Source of the DNA: Bacteroidales bacterium UBA1794
GTDB lineage: Bacteria; Bacteroidota; Bacteroidia; Bacteroidales; Bacteroidaceae
Reading direction: 5' to 3'
Length of the DNA: 64,000 nt
NCBI GenBank assembly: GCA_002315435.1
Contig: DCFW01000027.1
Location: 62,001 to 126,000, forward strand
Numbering within the stretch: the first letter of the stretch is position 1; every line of letters starts with the position of its first letter. The notes under the pieces are model-generated. The model saw only the letters and a program-made list of their open reading frames with translations. It did not search any database and was not told the origin of the DNA. The translations under genes and the position numbers were made by a program. Of the stretch, positions 43,843-52,593 are shown piece after piece.

Positions 43843-43920
43843 TACCTTTTCCCAAAATGCATGCAGGCATTTTATTGATTGCTGTAGGGGATTCTAGGAG
43901 TTACTGACTTGCAAAACTTA

Positions 43921-44007
43921 TTTCTACAACTGTAAAAATGCTTTTCTACAACCGTAAAACTGTCGTGCCACAACCGTAGAAATGCTTTTCTACGACTGTA
44001 AAAAATG
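43921..44007. repeat. Four tandem imperfect 20-24-bp units (dispersed repeat, locus 2)
   Basis: Units begin near 43921, 43942, 43966 and 43986. The core is TTCTACAACYGTARAA followed by ATGC. This is the reverse complement of the unit at 7164-7248: the 22-mers at 43938-43959 and 7186-7207 (complement) differ at two bases. It sits between the small lipoprotein gene and the EFR1 gene; most of 43846-44186 is otherwise empty. Confidence 0.8.
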
Positions 44008-44186
44008 AGAATGTTGCTTAAGAGTTTAAGAAATGCATGAATGCAAACCGAGAAAACACTATATTCTTTTGCAAAACTCGCAATGAGGAAACACATTGGC
44101 TGTTCCTTATTTACAAACACTTGAAGCCCAATCGCCTATTATCTAATGAGAAAGATTATTCATCCTACAATCAAAAATATAAAAAT

Positions 44187-44945
44187 ATGATATTTTACTT
44201 TACAGGCAATGGCAACTCTAAATGGGTTGCAGCGAAAATGGCTAATGAAACAAATGACCGTATCTTTAATATTTCTGATTTCATTAAAGGCAATCAACCA
44301 TTGCCGGATATAAAATCGGATGATAAGGTGGGGATCATATTCCCTACGCACTCATGGTATGTTCCACTTCCCGTGGTCGACTTTGTGAAAACGATTGAAG
44401 TACCGAGAGATGCATACACGTATGCAATATGCACTTGCGGAGATAACATGGGAAAAGGAATGAAACTATTTGCCAAACAGGTCAAATTAGATGCAGCATG
44501 GTCTGTGAGAATGCCGAACACCTACATTCCGATGTTTAATCTTGACTCGGATGAAGTGATGCGCGATAAAGTAAACGATGCAGGCACACGCATCCATCAA
44601 ATTGCCAATGCCATCAATTTGCATAAAAAGGAATGGGATGTACTTGAAGGAATGCTGCCTCGCATAAAAACTTACATTGTATATCCTCTATTTGCAAAGT
44701 ACAGTATCAAAGCAAGTAAGTTTCATCTCGAAGGAGAATGTACAGGATGCAACACTTGCGGTAACATATGCCCGACCGGAAATATAGAAATGCAAAAAGG
44801 TCGTCCCACTTGGGCCGATAAATGTGTAAGTTGTATGGGATGCGTCAATGCTTGTCCACAACATATCATCCAATATGGTAAATCTACTCGTAAACGCGGA
44901 CGATACAGTCTTGCAAAAGTATTGAAAGAACTATCTATTAAATGA
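44187..44945 (+). CDS. EFR1-type flavodoxin/ferredoxin electron carrier
   Basis: A flavodoxin-like N-terminal half (about 1-165, starting MIFYFTGNGNSKWVA, with FPTHSWYVPLPVVDF) is fused to a C-terminal 2x[4Fe-4S] ferredoxin. The cluster cysteines are in CTGCNTCGNICPTG and CVSCMGCVNACPQ. This is the EFR1 ferrodoxin family of anaerobes. I start at ATG 44187 (252 residues); a longer frame from 44037 adds 50 residues without family similarity. It could exchange electrons with the Hdr-Flx complex encoded convergently downstream, though no direct evidence shows this. Confidence 0.88.
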   Translation: MIFYFTGNGNSKWVAAKMANETNDRIFNISDFIKGNQPLPDIKSDDKVGIIFPTHSWYVPLPVVDFVKTIEVPRDAYTYAICTCGDNMGKGMKLFAKQVKLDAAWSVRMPNTYIPMFNLDSDEVMRDKVNDAGTRIHQIANAINLHKKEWDVLEGMLPRIKTYIVYPLFAKYSIKASKFHLEGECTGCNTCGNICPTGNIEMQKGRPTWADKCVSCMGCVNACPQHIIQYGKSTRKRGRYSLAKVLKELSIK

Positions 44946-44953
44946 AAATAAAT

Positions 44954-44989
44954 AAAAGACCTGCATCTATTACAAAAAGCAGGTCTTTT
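44954..44989. terminator. Bidirectional terminator between EFR1 gene and flxA
   Basis: Perfect 11-bp arms AAAAGACCTGC (44954-44964) and GCAGGTCTTTT (44979-44989) with a 14-nt loop, lying between converging genes. Confidence 0.85.
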
Positions 44990-45005
44990 CTATTATAGGG
45001 GAATA

Positions 45006-45848
45006 TTAATATTCTTCAGCAGGAATATCATTTAATTGTGCTTTGCTGAATACCGGCCCATCCTTACAAACGTAAAGCTTGCCTACATTACAACGTCCAC
45101 ACTTTCCTACACCGCATTTCATTCTATTCTCTAGTGTAGTATAAATGTTTTCATCCTTGAAACCAAGTTTCTCCAACACAGGGAAAGTAAACTTGATCAT
45201 GATTGGAGGACCACAGACAATAGCGACTGTATTCTCTGATGAGGGTGCTACTTTGTCAAGAACAGAAGGCACAAAACCTACTTCGCCTTTCCAATCAGGA
45301 GTTTCACCTCCCGGGTCAACTGTTGTGACTAGATTAACATCCGGTCTGTCAGCCCATTCTTTCAATTCATCTTTATATACAAGATCATTTACGGATTTAG
45401 CCCCATAAACGATAGTGATGTCTTTGAAGTTTTCACGGGTATCTAACGCATTGCAGATAACGCAACGCATTGGAGGCAAAGCGATACCGCCCGCAACAAA
45501 CACTAGATTCTTGCCTTTCCATTCATCCATTGGAAAGGTATTGCCGAAGGGGCCTCTAAATCCCATGGTATTACCCTCTTCGAGTGCATCTAAGCCGTTC
45601 GTTACTCTACCAGTTGCTCTAAACGTGCATTCAATGTATCCTTTTTTTGTGGGAGAAGAAGCTATACAGAATGTGGATTCTCCTTCACCGAAGGCAGAAT
45701 ATTCACCAAATTGCCCTGATTTAAAAGAGAATTCCTTTACATCCTCTTCCTTCTCGAATTTAAGTCGAAATGTCTTCACTCCCGGAGCTTCCTGAGTAAT
45801 TTTCTCAATACGCATGAGATAAGGAAGATAAATATTTGATTTGCTCAT
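45006..45848 (-). CDS. flxA: FlxA-like FAD/NAD(P)-binding oxidoreductase subunit
   Basis: The 280-residue protein has a ferredoxin-reductase fold. The FAD domain (about 1-100) has FKSGQFGEYSAFGEGE. The NAD domain (about 105-230) has LVFVAGGIALPPMRCVI and VAIVCGPPIMIK. A C-terminal [2Fe-2S] cysteine set follows in CGVGKCGRCNVGKLYVC. It resembles the anaerobic sulfite reductase B/hydrogenase gamma subunits and FlxA. In the Flx-Hdr complex it should be the NADH site. It is the last gene of the seven-gene operon, 7 bp after flxB. Confidence 0.88.
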   Translation of the reverse strand: MSKSNIYLPYLMRIEKITQEAPGVKTFRLKFEKEEDVKEFSFKSGQFGEYSAFGEGESTFCIASSPTKKGYIECTFRATGRVTNGLDALEEGNTMGFRGPFGNTFPMDEWKGKNLVFVAGGIALPPMRCVICNALDTRENFKDITIVYGAKSVNDLVYKDELKEWADRPDVNLVTTVDPGGETPDWKGEVGFVPSVLDKVAPSSENTVAIVCGPPIMIKFTFPVLEKLGFKDENIYTTLENRMKCGVGKCGRCNVGKLYVCKDGPVFSKAQLNDIPAEEY

Positions 45849-45855
45849 ATTTTCT

Positions 45856-46863
45856 CTATTTTACTATAGAAGTTAAATGTTCGCGTATATTCATATCTAC
45901 CGGGCAAGCACGTGAACATCTACCGCATCCGGTACAACCGAAATCATTAATACGTTCGGGCATATATGAGAATTTATGTAAAATTCTTTGTCTCCATCTT
46001 TGACTTTGCGTTGATCGAGGGTTATGTCCTGAAGTATGCTGTGTAAACATTGAGAATCCACAAGAGTCCCAGCAACGAATACGCTGTCCGTGTGATCCTT
46101 TCGAGTTCTCTTCAATGCTAAAGCAAGCACATGTCGGACAAACAAATGCACAAGCACCACAACCCAAACACCGTTCTGATTGTTGCTTCCATATATCCGA
46201 AGAAAAAGCTTCTTTCAGCTTGTCATGCACTGTATTCAAATCGAAATAAACAGGAACATCAGCCAGATATTTGGCTTTGTCTTCATCTTTTGCCGGTTCA
46301 AAGCAATCTTCTGCACTTTTGATCAAGGCCATTCCTTTATCAGTAATAATCTCGACGATAGCTCCTCCATCAGGTAAGATTGTTAACTGTATATCGCTAC
46401 CTTTTGTTGCGCCGGGTGAACCATTTACAGAGGTACAAAAGCAAAAGTCATCTGCTTTGGCACAACTGAAACTAACCAACGTGGTTTTATTTAGATGTGC
46501 AGCATAAACAACGTCGTCATATCCTCCATTAAAAATATCACTCAATGGAATAAAGCCGGCAGCATCACAAGGACGAATCTTCCAAATGACAGTTTCGGGA
46601 ACAGAATCCGGATTAAAGTCCTCAAGCGTAACTTCTTTATTGTCTTTCTTGTAAGAGAATAATACTTCAGCACGAGGGAAGATAACAGATTTCGCAGACA
46701 ATGTTGTCTGTATGTAATCTTCTGCCACGTCCTCCAACGAATGAACTTGGTGGAAATCTACTTTCTCACCATGTCTTACAGGTGCGTAAACGCGCTTACC
46801 GCTATTTAATATAGAACCGAACCATTTGGCCAATCCTTCTTTGTTTATATATCGCTTCTCCAT
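45856..46863 (-). CDS. flxB: FlxB-like iron-sulfur subunit (AsrA/hydrogenase-beta-like)
   Basis: The 335-residue protein has two C-terminal [4Fe-4S] clusters, CLGCGACAFVCPTC and CTGCGRCSRACPVD, joined by the signature RIRCWDSCGFSMFTQHTSGH. These are the hallmarks of anaerobic sulfite reductase subunit A and hydrogenase/sulfhydrogenase beta chains. It should link the FAD/NADH subunit to the rest of the complex. It is 7 bp both from flxC and from flxA, so the genes are tightly co-transcribed. Confidence 0.87.
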   Translation of the reverse strand: MEKRYINKEGLAKWFGSILNSGKRVYAPVRHGEKVDFHQVHSLEDVAEDYIQTTLSAKSVIFPRAEVLFSYKKDNKEVTLEDFNPDSVPETVIWKIRPCDAAGFIPLSDIFNGGYDDVVYAAHLNKTTLVSFSCAKADDFCFCTSVNGSPGATKGSDIQLTILPDGGAIVEIITDKGMALIKSAEDCFEPAKDEDKAKYLADVPVYFDLNTVHDKLKEAFSSDIWKQQSERCLGCGACAFVCPTCACFSIEENSKGSHGQRIRCWDSCGFSMFTQHTSGHNPRSTQSQRWRQRILHKFSYMPERINDFGCTGCGRCSRACPVDMNIREHLTSIVK

Positions 46864-46870
46864 GATTCTA

Positions 46871-47674
46871 TCAATGTATAAAATTCTCTTTATCCTCGGG
46901 CTTGAATGTAGAAAGTGAATTACCGTCTTTCATTGCTTGACCGGGTATGTATCCGAACTCTTCACTTAAATCATTAAGCATTTTTCTTGACAAATATCCA
47001 ATTGGTATACCTACAGGACAAGCCTTTGTACAAGCACCGCAACCAATGCAACGTCCTACCATATGCATCACTCTATTGATCTGCCATTCCATGTTACCCA
47101 TAGGACTAGGCCATGGGTCAATCCATTGAGGACGATTCACATCAGTAATACAGCGTGTGCAATAGCATAAGGGACAAGCTGCACGACAAGCATAACATTT
47201 GATGCAACGTGAGAACTCATTCACCCAAAAGCTCCACTTCTCTTCACGTGACATTCCACTTAACTTCTCATCCAACTCTTTATACAATTGAGCTACTTCC
47301 AACTCTTTATCTGTCAAATAAGAATTAATTTCATCGATACCGGAAAACTCTTTAACATCCCCGTTACCTTCTTCAGTAATGGTGAATACTATCAGATTCT
47401 CTTCTTTTATTTGGTTTTCACTTGCTAATTGGGCGATTGCTCTTAATGTGCGCAACGTGGCACATACAGCAACTTTATCATGACCCATTAACTCGGGTTT
47501 CAGAATATATGTTGCCAAATTAGTAGTTGCATGTTCATCATAAATCAGTTTGCTTGCATCTTCAGGAGTATGACAAAAGAATGGTCTTGCGCCTTTATCT
47601 CCTTTTTCATAACCTAGAATCAGTTTTACACCTGATTGCAAAAGAGAAACTGCTTTTTCTTCAAGCTTATTCAT
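46871..47674 (-). CDS. flxC: FlxC-like ferredoxin-type iron-sulfur subunit
   Basis: The 267-residue protein has an N-terminal globular region without clear motif (about 1-150) and then two cysteine groups. CIKCYACRAACPLCYCTRC (about 165-183) is rich enough for more than one cluster contact, and CIGCGACTKACPVG gives a [4Fe-4S] site. The layout fits FlxC. It overlaps flxD by 8 bp and is followed by flxB after 7 bp. It probably relays electrons between the NADH module and HdrA. Confidence 0.85.
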   Translation of the reverse strand: MNKLEEKAVSLLQSGVKLILGYEKGDKGARPFFCHTPEDASKLIYDEHATTNLATYILKPELMGHDKVAVCATLRTLRAIAQLASENQIKEENLIVFTITEEGNGDVKEFSGIDEINSYLTDKELEVAQLYKELDEKLSGMSREEKWSFWVNEFSRCIKCYACRAACPLCYCTRCITDVNRPQWIDPWPSPMGNMEWQINRVMHMVGRCIGCGACTKACPVGIPIGYLSRKMLNDLSEEFGYIPGQAMKDGNSLSTFKPEDKENFIH

Positions 47675-48128
47675 TGTTATCCTCCTTTTCTACATATTGT
47701 GCCACTTTCGTATATTCAGTGTAAGGACCAAGTTCGCGTATATTAGCAACTGTCTCATTCACTAGATCTCCCCATTTTGCTCCTTCTGCAGCAGATACCC
47801 ATGAGAATCTAATTCGACGTACATCCACACCGATAATCTCCAACAAATGTCTGAATGCAATCCAACGACGACGAGCATGAAAGTTACCGGATGTATAATG
47901 ACAGTCATTAGGATGACATCCTGAAACAATGATACCATCAGCCCCATTGGCAAATGCTTTCAGCAATAGCATAAAATCAATTCGTCCGGTACAAGGGAAG
48001 CGTACTATTTTTACATTTGTAGCATATTTGATCCGGCTGGTACCTGTAAGGTCAGCACCGGCATATGTACACCAATTGCACACAAAAGCTACTATTTTCG
48101 GTTCAAATTCAGATTCGTTATTATCCAT
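47667..48128 (-). CDS. flxD: FlxD (MvhD-like) iron-sulfur subunit
   Basis: The 153-residue protein matches the MvhD/hydrogenase iron-sulfur subunit family: VAFVCNWCTYAGADL, then RFPCTGRIDFMLLLKAF, ADGIIVSGCHPNDCHY and RRRWIAFRHLLEIIG. The conserved cysteines hold a [2Fe-2S] cluster. In methanogens MvhD connects a hydrogenase to HdrA; here, with flxABC and no hydrogenase genes, it should connect the NADH-oxidising module to HdrA. It starts 10 bp after hdrA ends. Confidence 0.92.
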   Translation of the reverse strand: MDNNESEFEPKIVAFVCNWCTYAGADLTGTSRIKYATNVKIVRFPCTGRIDFMLLLKAFANGADGIIVSGCHPNDCHYTSGNFHARRRWIAFRHLLEIIGVDVRRIRFSWVSAAEGAKWGDLVNETVANIRELGPYTEYTKVAQYVEKEDNNE

Positions 48129-48138
48129 TGTTATTAGA

Positions 48139-50139
48139 TTAATTATTTAACAAAGATACGACCTCGGCATACATCTCTTCGTTTGTATAACCTTGAATAT
48201 CTATAGATTTCGAACGACAGAAAGCAACACATGTTCCACATCCCTGGCAAAGTCCCGGATTTACTTTTGCTACTGTCTTAATGACATCTCCATTTCGGTT
48301 CTTAATCTCTTCGTGCTCTATTGCATGATAAGGACACGCCGTTTCACACATAAAACATCCCACACATGTACTGAATAAAGGAGGAGCGCAACGATTGACA
48401 ACAGCAATCAGGGGTTCCCTCACCAACATCGATTGTGAGAAAAGGCCTGCCACTTTCACTGCAGCCCCAGAGGCTCCACTAACCGTATCAGGAATATCTT
48501 TGGGCGCTTGACAAGCTCCTGCGAGGAATATACCTGCTGTATTTGTTTCAACAGGACGTAATTTCGGGTGAGCTTCAGCAAAGAATTTATATGAATCATA
48601 CGAAATATGCATCTTTTGTGCCAACTGTTCGGCTCCGTTGTTGGATACGCCTGCAGTTGCCAGCACGACCATATCAGCCTCGATCTCTACGGGAGCACCT
48701 CCAAGTAGAGTATCAGCTCCTTTAACTATAAGTTTACCGTCTTTCTCATAAACACGTGCCACACGACCACGCACATACTTCACTCCATCTTCTTCAATGG
48801 CACGACGTACAAATTCTTCATAATTTTTACCTCCGGCACGTACATCCATATAAAATACGTAAGACTCTCCGTCATGTACTTTATGCTGATATAACATGGC
48901 ATGCTTTGCAGTATACATACAGCAAATCTTCGAACAATACGGTATGCCTTTAGCTGGATCTCTTGAACCTGCGCAAGCAACAAAAACAATCTTCTTAGGA
49001 ATCTGCCCATCAGATGGACGGCGAATCTCTCCCAAAGTCGGTCCTGATGCAGAAGCCAATCTTTCGAACTGTAGTCCGGTGATGACATCTTTGTATTTGC
49101 CATAACCATATTCCGGGAAGAAATCTGTTTTCAATACATTAAATCCTGTGGTTACAACAATAGCTCCCACATCCTCTTTCAAGAGTTCATCAGGCTTATC
49201 AAATTCAATAGCATCAGTAGGGCAAACCTTTTTACAAAGTTGGCATTTACCTTTCTGATAGTAGTTACAATGTTCTTTATCTATAACCGGCTTGTTTGGT
49301 ACAGCTTGTGGAAAAGGAACATAAATAGCTGTACGAGTACCTAATCCGGCATTGAATTCACTAGGAATCTTCTTTTGCGGACATTTGCTTGAACAGGTTC
49401 CACAACCGGTACATTTCTTAGGATCTACACTCTTGGCTTTCAAACGAATGGTCACATGGAAATTACCAATAGAACCGTCAACGCTATCAAGCTCGGCATA
49501 GGTATATAAAGTAATGTTCGGGTGTTGTGCCACTTCAACCATTCGAGGAGTAAGAATACACTGAGAGCAGTCAAGTGTAGGGAATGTTTCCGACAATTGC
49601 GACATATGTCCTCCAATTGAAGGATCTTTCTCAATAAGAATCACTTGATGACCACAGTTTGCAATATCCAAACTAGCTTGGATACCGGCAATTCCTCCAC
49701 CGATAACCAACGCTTTCTTAGTAATCGGCACTTGAATAGATGTAAGAGGGTGATCCTTTTTCACCTTCTCAACCAGCATTTTCACTAAACTAATAGCCTT
49801 TTCGGTAGTTGCTTCGCCCTTTTCATGAACCCATGAACAATGCTCGCGCAAATTAGCGATTTCGCACATATAAGGATTTAAACCGGCCTCAGCACAAGTC
49901 TTACGGAAAGTCAATTCATGCATTCGAGGAGAGCATGAGCCTATGACAACACCAGTAAGATTATGTTCTTTGATTGCCTGTTTAATAAGAGTTTGCCCCG
50001 GATCGGAGCACATATATTTATAATCAATGCTATAAGCAACACCATCCACTTTGCTAAGTTCTTCAGCAACTCGCTGGCAATCGACAGTAGCACTGATATT
50101 TTCACCGCAGTGACAAATAAAAACGCCTATTTTTGACAT
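48139..50139 (-). CDS. hdrA: HdrA-like FAD/iron-sulfur subunit (electron-bifurcating core)
   Basis: The 666-residue protein starts with the HdrA-specific cysteine segment FICHCGENISATVDC. It then has the FAD domain ALVIGGGIAGIQASLD, with EKDPSIGGHMSQLSETFPTL and CSQCILTPRM. Ferredoxin motifs are CTGCGTCSSKCPQK and CQLCKKVCPTDA (mid-protein), and CVGCFMCETACPYHA and CQGCGTCVAFCRSK (C-terminal). This is the bifurcating flavoprotein of heterodisulfide reductases. All cluster ligands look intact. It follows hdrB by 10 bp. Confidence 0.94.
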   Translation of the reverse strand: MSKIGVFICHCGENISATVDCQRVAEELSKVDGVAYSIDYKYMCSDPGQTLIKQAIKEHNLTGVVIGSCSPRMHELTFRKTCAEAGLNPYMCEIANLREHCSWVHEKGEATTEKAISLVKMLVEKVKKDHPLTSIQVPITKKALVIGGGIAGIQASLDIANCGHQVILIEKDPSIGGHMSQLSETFPTLDCSQCILTPRMVEVAQHPNITLYTYAELDSVDGSIGNFHVTIRLKAKSVDPKKCTGCGTCSSKCPQKKIPSEFNAGLGTRTAIYVPFPQAVPNKPVIDKEHCNYYQKGKCQLCKKVCPTDAIEFDKPDELLKEDVGAIVVTTGFNVLKTDFFPEYGYGKYKDVITGLQFERLASASGPTLGEIRRPSDGQIPKKIVFVACAGSRDPAKGIPYCSKICCMYTAKHAMLYQHKVHDGESYVFYMDVRAGGKNYEEFVRRAIEEDGVKYVRGRVARVYEKDGKLIVKGADTLLGGAPVEIEADMVVLATAGVSNNGAEQLAQKMHISYDSYKFFAEAHPKLRPVETNTAGIFLAGACQAPKDIPDTVSGASGAAVKVAGLFSQSMLVREPLIAVVNRCAPPLFSTCVGCFMCETACPYHAIEHEEIKNRNGDVIKTVAKVNPGLCQGCGTCVAFCRSKSIDIQGYTNEEMYAEVVSLLNN

Positions 50140-50149
50140 TGTATTGTGA

Positions 50150-50995
50150 TTAAATAAGGTTTACATTTACGAAGTGGCGCTTAATTCCCAATTTCTCAGG
50201 TTCAAGTCCTAATGCCAATCCGATTGCTTGAGTAATATAAAGTACAGGAATTTCAATATCCTCTCCCAAATATTTATTTATTTCAGGTCTGCGCATATCT
50301 AAATTAGAATGGCACATAGGGCAAGCTACAATGATAGCCTCAGCTCCACGATCTTTGGCATCTTTTAAAAGATTACCGGATAACTTTGAAACAATATCTG
50401 TACGAGAAACAGAAAGTCCTCCACCACAACACTCGGTTTTAAATGCCCAATCCAATGTATTTGCACCAATGGCAGACATCAATGTGTCCATTGATTGAGG
50501 ATCTTCCACTCTATCAAACTGAAGTATTTTATGGGGACGCACTAACAGACATCCATAATAACACGCAACGCTATGCTTAAATGGATTAGTTACTTTCTGA
50601 GCAATAGAATCCACTGCATATTTTTGAAGCATTTGAAGAACATTCAATATCCTTACACTTCCATCATAAGGCATTTCAATAATTTCAGAGATTCTCTTTT
50701 TCTTCTCTTCATCTTGAGCCAATTCATACTGCGTTGTAGTCAACCGATTGTAACACGCTGCACAAGGGACTACAATTTCTGAAAAATTTTGACGTTCGGC
50801 CAAGGCAAGCACCCGAGCAGGAAGAGATAACGATAGTTCTTTATTCACGGAATGAGCAGCAGTAGCGCCACAGCAATTCCAATCTTTTATCTCTTCAAAT
50901 TCAATATCCAATGCATTTCCTAAAGCCAGAACAGATTCATTGTATTCTCTTGACGTACCTTCCAATGAACAACCTGGATAAAAACCTATTTTCAT
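50150..50995 (-). CDS. hdrB: HdrB-like heterodisulfide reductase subunit (two CCG domains)
   Basis: The 281-residue protein has two complete CCG motifs: Cys9, Cys41-Cys42, Cys78 and Cys81, then Cys145, Cys189-Cys190, Cys225 and Cys228. In HdrB these hold two non-cubane [4Fe-4S] clusters that cleave a disulfide. The substrate here cannot be CoM-S-S-CoB; in Desulfovibrio a DsrC-like thiol protein has been proposed for the Flx-linked enzyme, and I see no such gene in this window. It is 10 bp after hdrC. Confidence 0.93.
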   Translation of the reverse strand: MKIGFYPGCSLEGTSREYNESVLALGNALDIEFEEIKDWNCCGATAAHSVNKELSLSLPARVLALAERQNFSEIVVPCAACYNRLTTTQYELAQDEEKKKRISEIIEMPYDGSVRILNVLQMLQKYAVDSIAQKVTNPFKHSVACYYGCLLVRPHKILQFDRVEDPQSMDTLMSAIGANTLDWAFKTECCGGGLSVSRTDIVSKLSGNLLKDAKDRGAEAIIVACPMCHSNLDMRRPEINKYLGEDIEIPVLYITQAIGLALGLEPEKLGIKRHFVNVNLI

Positions 50996-51005
50996 TTATA
51001 TTGAT

Positions 51006-51551
51006 TTATTTCTTTGTTTTGGAAAAGATATTCTTAATATTATGCGAGTCCTTTACCATCTCAGGAAAGAGTTTCAACTTACCTTTAGTAAACATTTTAG
51101 GAGCAAGCTTCACATCTTGCCACAAATGCATGGTACGCGCTTTAAAGCCTACAATCAAACCAATTTCATATAAATGTCCTGTAAACTTTATACAATCCAG
51201 AAATGATCTATGAAAAGCAATGATATCTTTCGCAGCTTTACTCTGTTTGTTTTCTTTGAGAGAGCGTTCTCTCATGAAGTCCATTACTTTAGGAATATCT
51301 ATCTCCATAGGACACCTACCCACACAATTTTCACAATTCAGACAAAGCCAAATTGATTTTGATTTTAACACCGTATCTAGGTTTTCCTTTGTCCCGGTTT
51401 GTAGAAGGTGGATCATATAATTAGGAGGATAATCCATATCTTCAGCCAAAACACAACCTGCACTACATTTACCGCACTGATAACAGCGTTCGACCTTCAC
51501 GCCTGTTTGTGCCTGTAACTCGTCGGTAACATTACTACTGATGTTTTTCAT
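51006..51551 (-). CDS. hdrC: HdrC-like iron-sulfur subunit
   Basis: The protein has two [4Fe-4S] motifs, CYQCGKCSAGCVL and CLNCENCVGRCPMEIDIPK, spaced as in HdrC, followed by a short basic C-terminal region. A longer frame begins with TTG at 51563; I prefer the ATG at 51551 (181 residues, MKNISSNVTDEL), as the extra four residues are not needed for the fold. It is the first gene of hdrCBA-flxDCBA. An inverted repeat at 51594-51615 lies upstream. Confidence 0.91.
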   Translation of the reverse strand: MKNISSNVTDELQAQTGVKVERCYQCGKCSAGCVLAEDMDYPPNYMIHLLQTGTKENLDTVLKSKSIWLCLNCENCVGRCPMEIDIPKVMDFMRERSLKENKQSKAAKDIIAFHRSFLDCIKFTGHLYEIGLIVGFKARTMHLWQDVKLAPKMFTKGKLKLFPEMVKDSHNIKNIFSKTKK

Positions 51552-51593
51552 TTTCTCATCCAATAATTTATTTTATGACAAAGCTTATCTGTC

Positions 51594-51615
51594 GTCGTAC
51601 AATGAAAAGTACGAC
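51594..51615. promoter_or_regulatory. Inverted repeat upstream of the hdr-flx operon
   Basis: Arms GTCGTAC (51594-51600) and GTACGAC (51609-51615) with an 8-bp spacer, about 43 bp before the hdrC start. It could be an operator for redox control. I did not find a clean TAnnTTTG box here. Confidence 0.4.
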
Positions 51616-51778
51616 ATCCTTTCTTATCTATATGCAAATCTAGGCAATATTTCAATTAAAGAAGTCGATTTTCTCATTTTTTATGTGTAAAATTAAAAAA
51701 TTATGATTTATCAACTGTGCTCAGTATCACCTGATCAACTAAAGAATTGAGTAATATAAGAAAAAAATGCAGACACAA

Positions 51779-51810
51779 AAAAGTCCGCTTGAAAACTCAA
51801 GCGGACTTTT
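51779..51810 (-). terminator. rplI terminator
   Basis: Perfect 14-bp arms (51779-51792 and 51797-51810, core AGTCCGCTTGA) with an AAAC loop, T-rich on the minus strand; probably also works for the plus strand. Confidence 0.85.
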
Positions 51811-51836
51811 CCATACATATAATAAATGATAATAAA

Positions 51837-52301
51837 TTATTCAGCTTTATTCTTTTCGTCTTCAGCCACAACATTGAAAGGGATTTCAACTGAAACCTCT
51901 TTGTGAAGTCTGATTATTGCAGTATATGAACCAATTTCTTTTACTGGATCCTTAATAACAATAGTCTTACGATCAACTTCTAAACCTTTCTTTTCCAATT
52001 GTTCAGCAATCTGTACATTGTTTACTGAACCAAAAATAGTACCAGTTGAGCTAACCTTAGTTCCAATTGTCAAAGAAACCTCTTTCAATTTCTCTGCAAG
52101 AGCCAAAGCATCATTTTTGATCTTCTCCAATTTGTGAGCACGTTGCCTTAAATCTTCAGCTAACATTTTTTTAGCTGACGGAGAAGCGATAACACCTTTT
52201 CCGGTAGGGATCAGGAAGTTACGACCATAACCACCCTTAACTTTCACTATATCATTTTTGTAACCAAGATTGGTTACATCTTCTTTCAAAATAATCTCCA
52301 T
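51837..52301 (-). CDS. rplI: 50S ribosomal protein L9
   Basis: L9 binds 23S rRNA domain V and helps keep the frame. The 154 residues have the classic start MEIILKEDVTNLGYKNDIVK, then VKGGYGRNFLIPTGKGVIAS, a long connecting helix and the C-terminal domain with GTKVSSTGTIFGSV. It is 17 bp after rpsR, in the common rpsF-rpsR-rplI order. Confidence 0.97.
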   Translation of the reverse strand: MEIILKEDVTNLGYKNDIVKVKGGYGRNFLIPTGKGVIASPSAKKMLAEDLRQRAHKLEKIKNDALALAEKLKEVSLTIGTKVSSTGTIFGSVNNVQIAEQLEKKGLEVDRKTIVIKDPVKEIGSYTAIIRLHKEVSVEIPFNVVAEDEKNKAE

Positions 52302-52318
52302 TTTCTTATTCCTCCTTA

Positions 52319-52591
52319 TTATTTCATCATATCAGTTACATAAGGCAATAATGCCAAATGGCGAGCTCTTTTTACAGCTTGAGCCACACGACGTTGGTAT
52401 TTCAAAGAAGTACCTGTGATACGGCGTGGAAGGATCTTTCCCTGTTCATTCAAGAATTTCTTCAAGAATTCAGGATCTTTATAATCAATGTATTTTATAC
52501 CATTCTTTTTGAAACGGCAATACTTTTTCTTTTTAACATCTACAGAAGGTGGAGTTAAATATCTGATTTCTGATTGATTTTCTTGTGCCAT
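52319..52591 (-). CDS. rpsR: 30S ribosomal protein S18
   Basis: The 90-residue protein has the S18 signatures KKKYCRFKKNGIKYIDYKDP and RITGTSLKYQRRVAQAVKRARHLALLPYV. It partners S6 on the 30S platform. It starts 2 bp after rpsF ends. Confidence 0.97.
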   Translation of the reverse strand: MAQENQSEIRYLTPPSVDVKKKKYCRFKKNGIKYIDYKDPEFLKKFLNEQGKILPRRITGTSLKYQRRVAQAVKRARHLALLPYVTDMMK

Positions 52592-52593
52592 AA

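Noticed and set aside
44037..44186. 50-residue N-terminal extension of the EFR1 protein
   Set aside because: The flavodoxin domain begins exactly at the ATG at 44187, and the extension looks like translated intergenic sequence.
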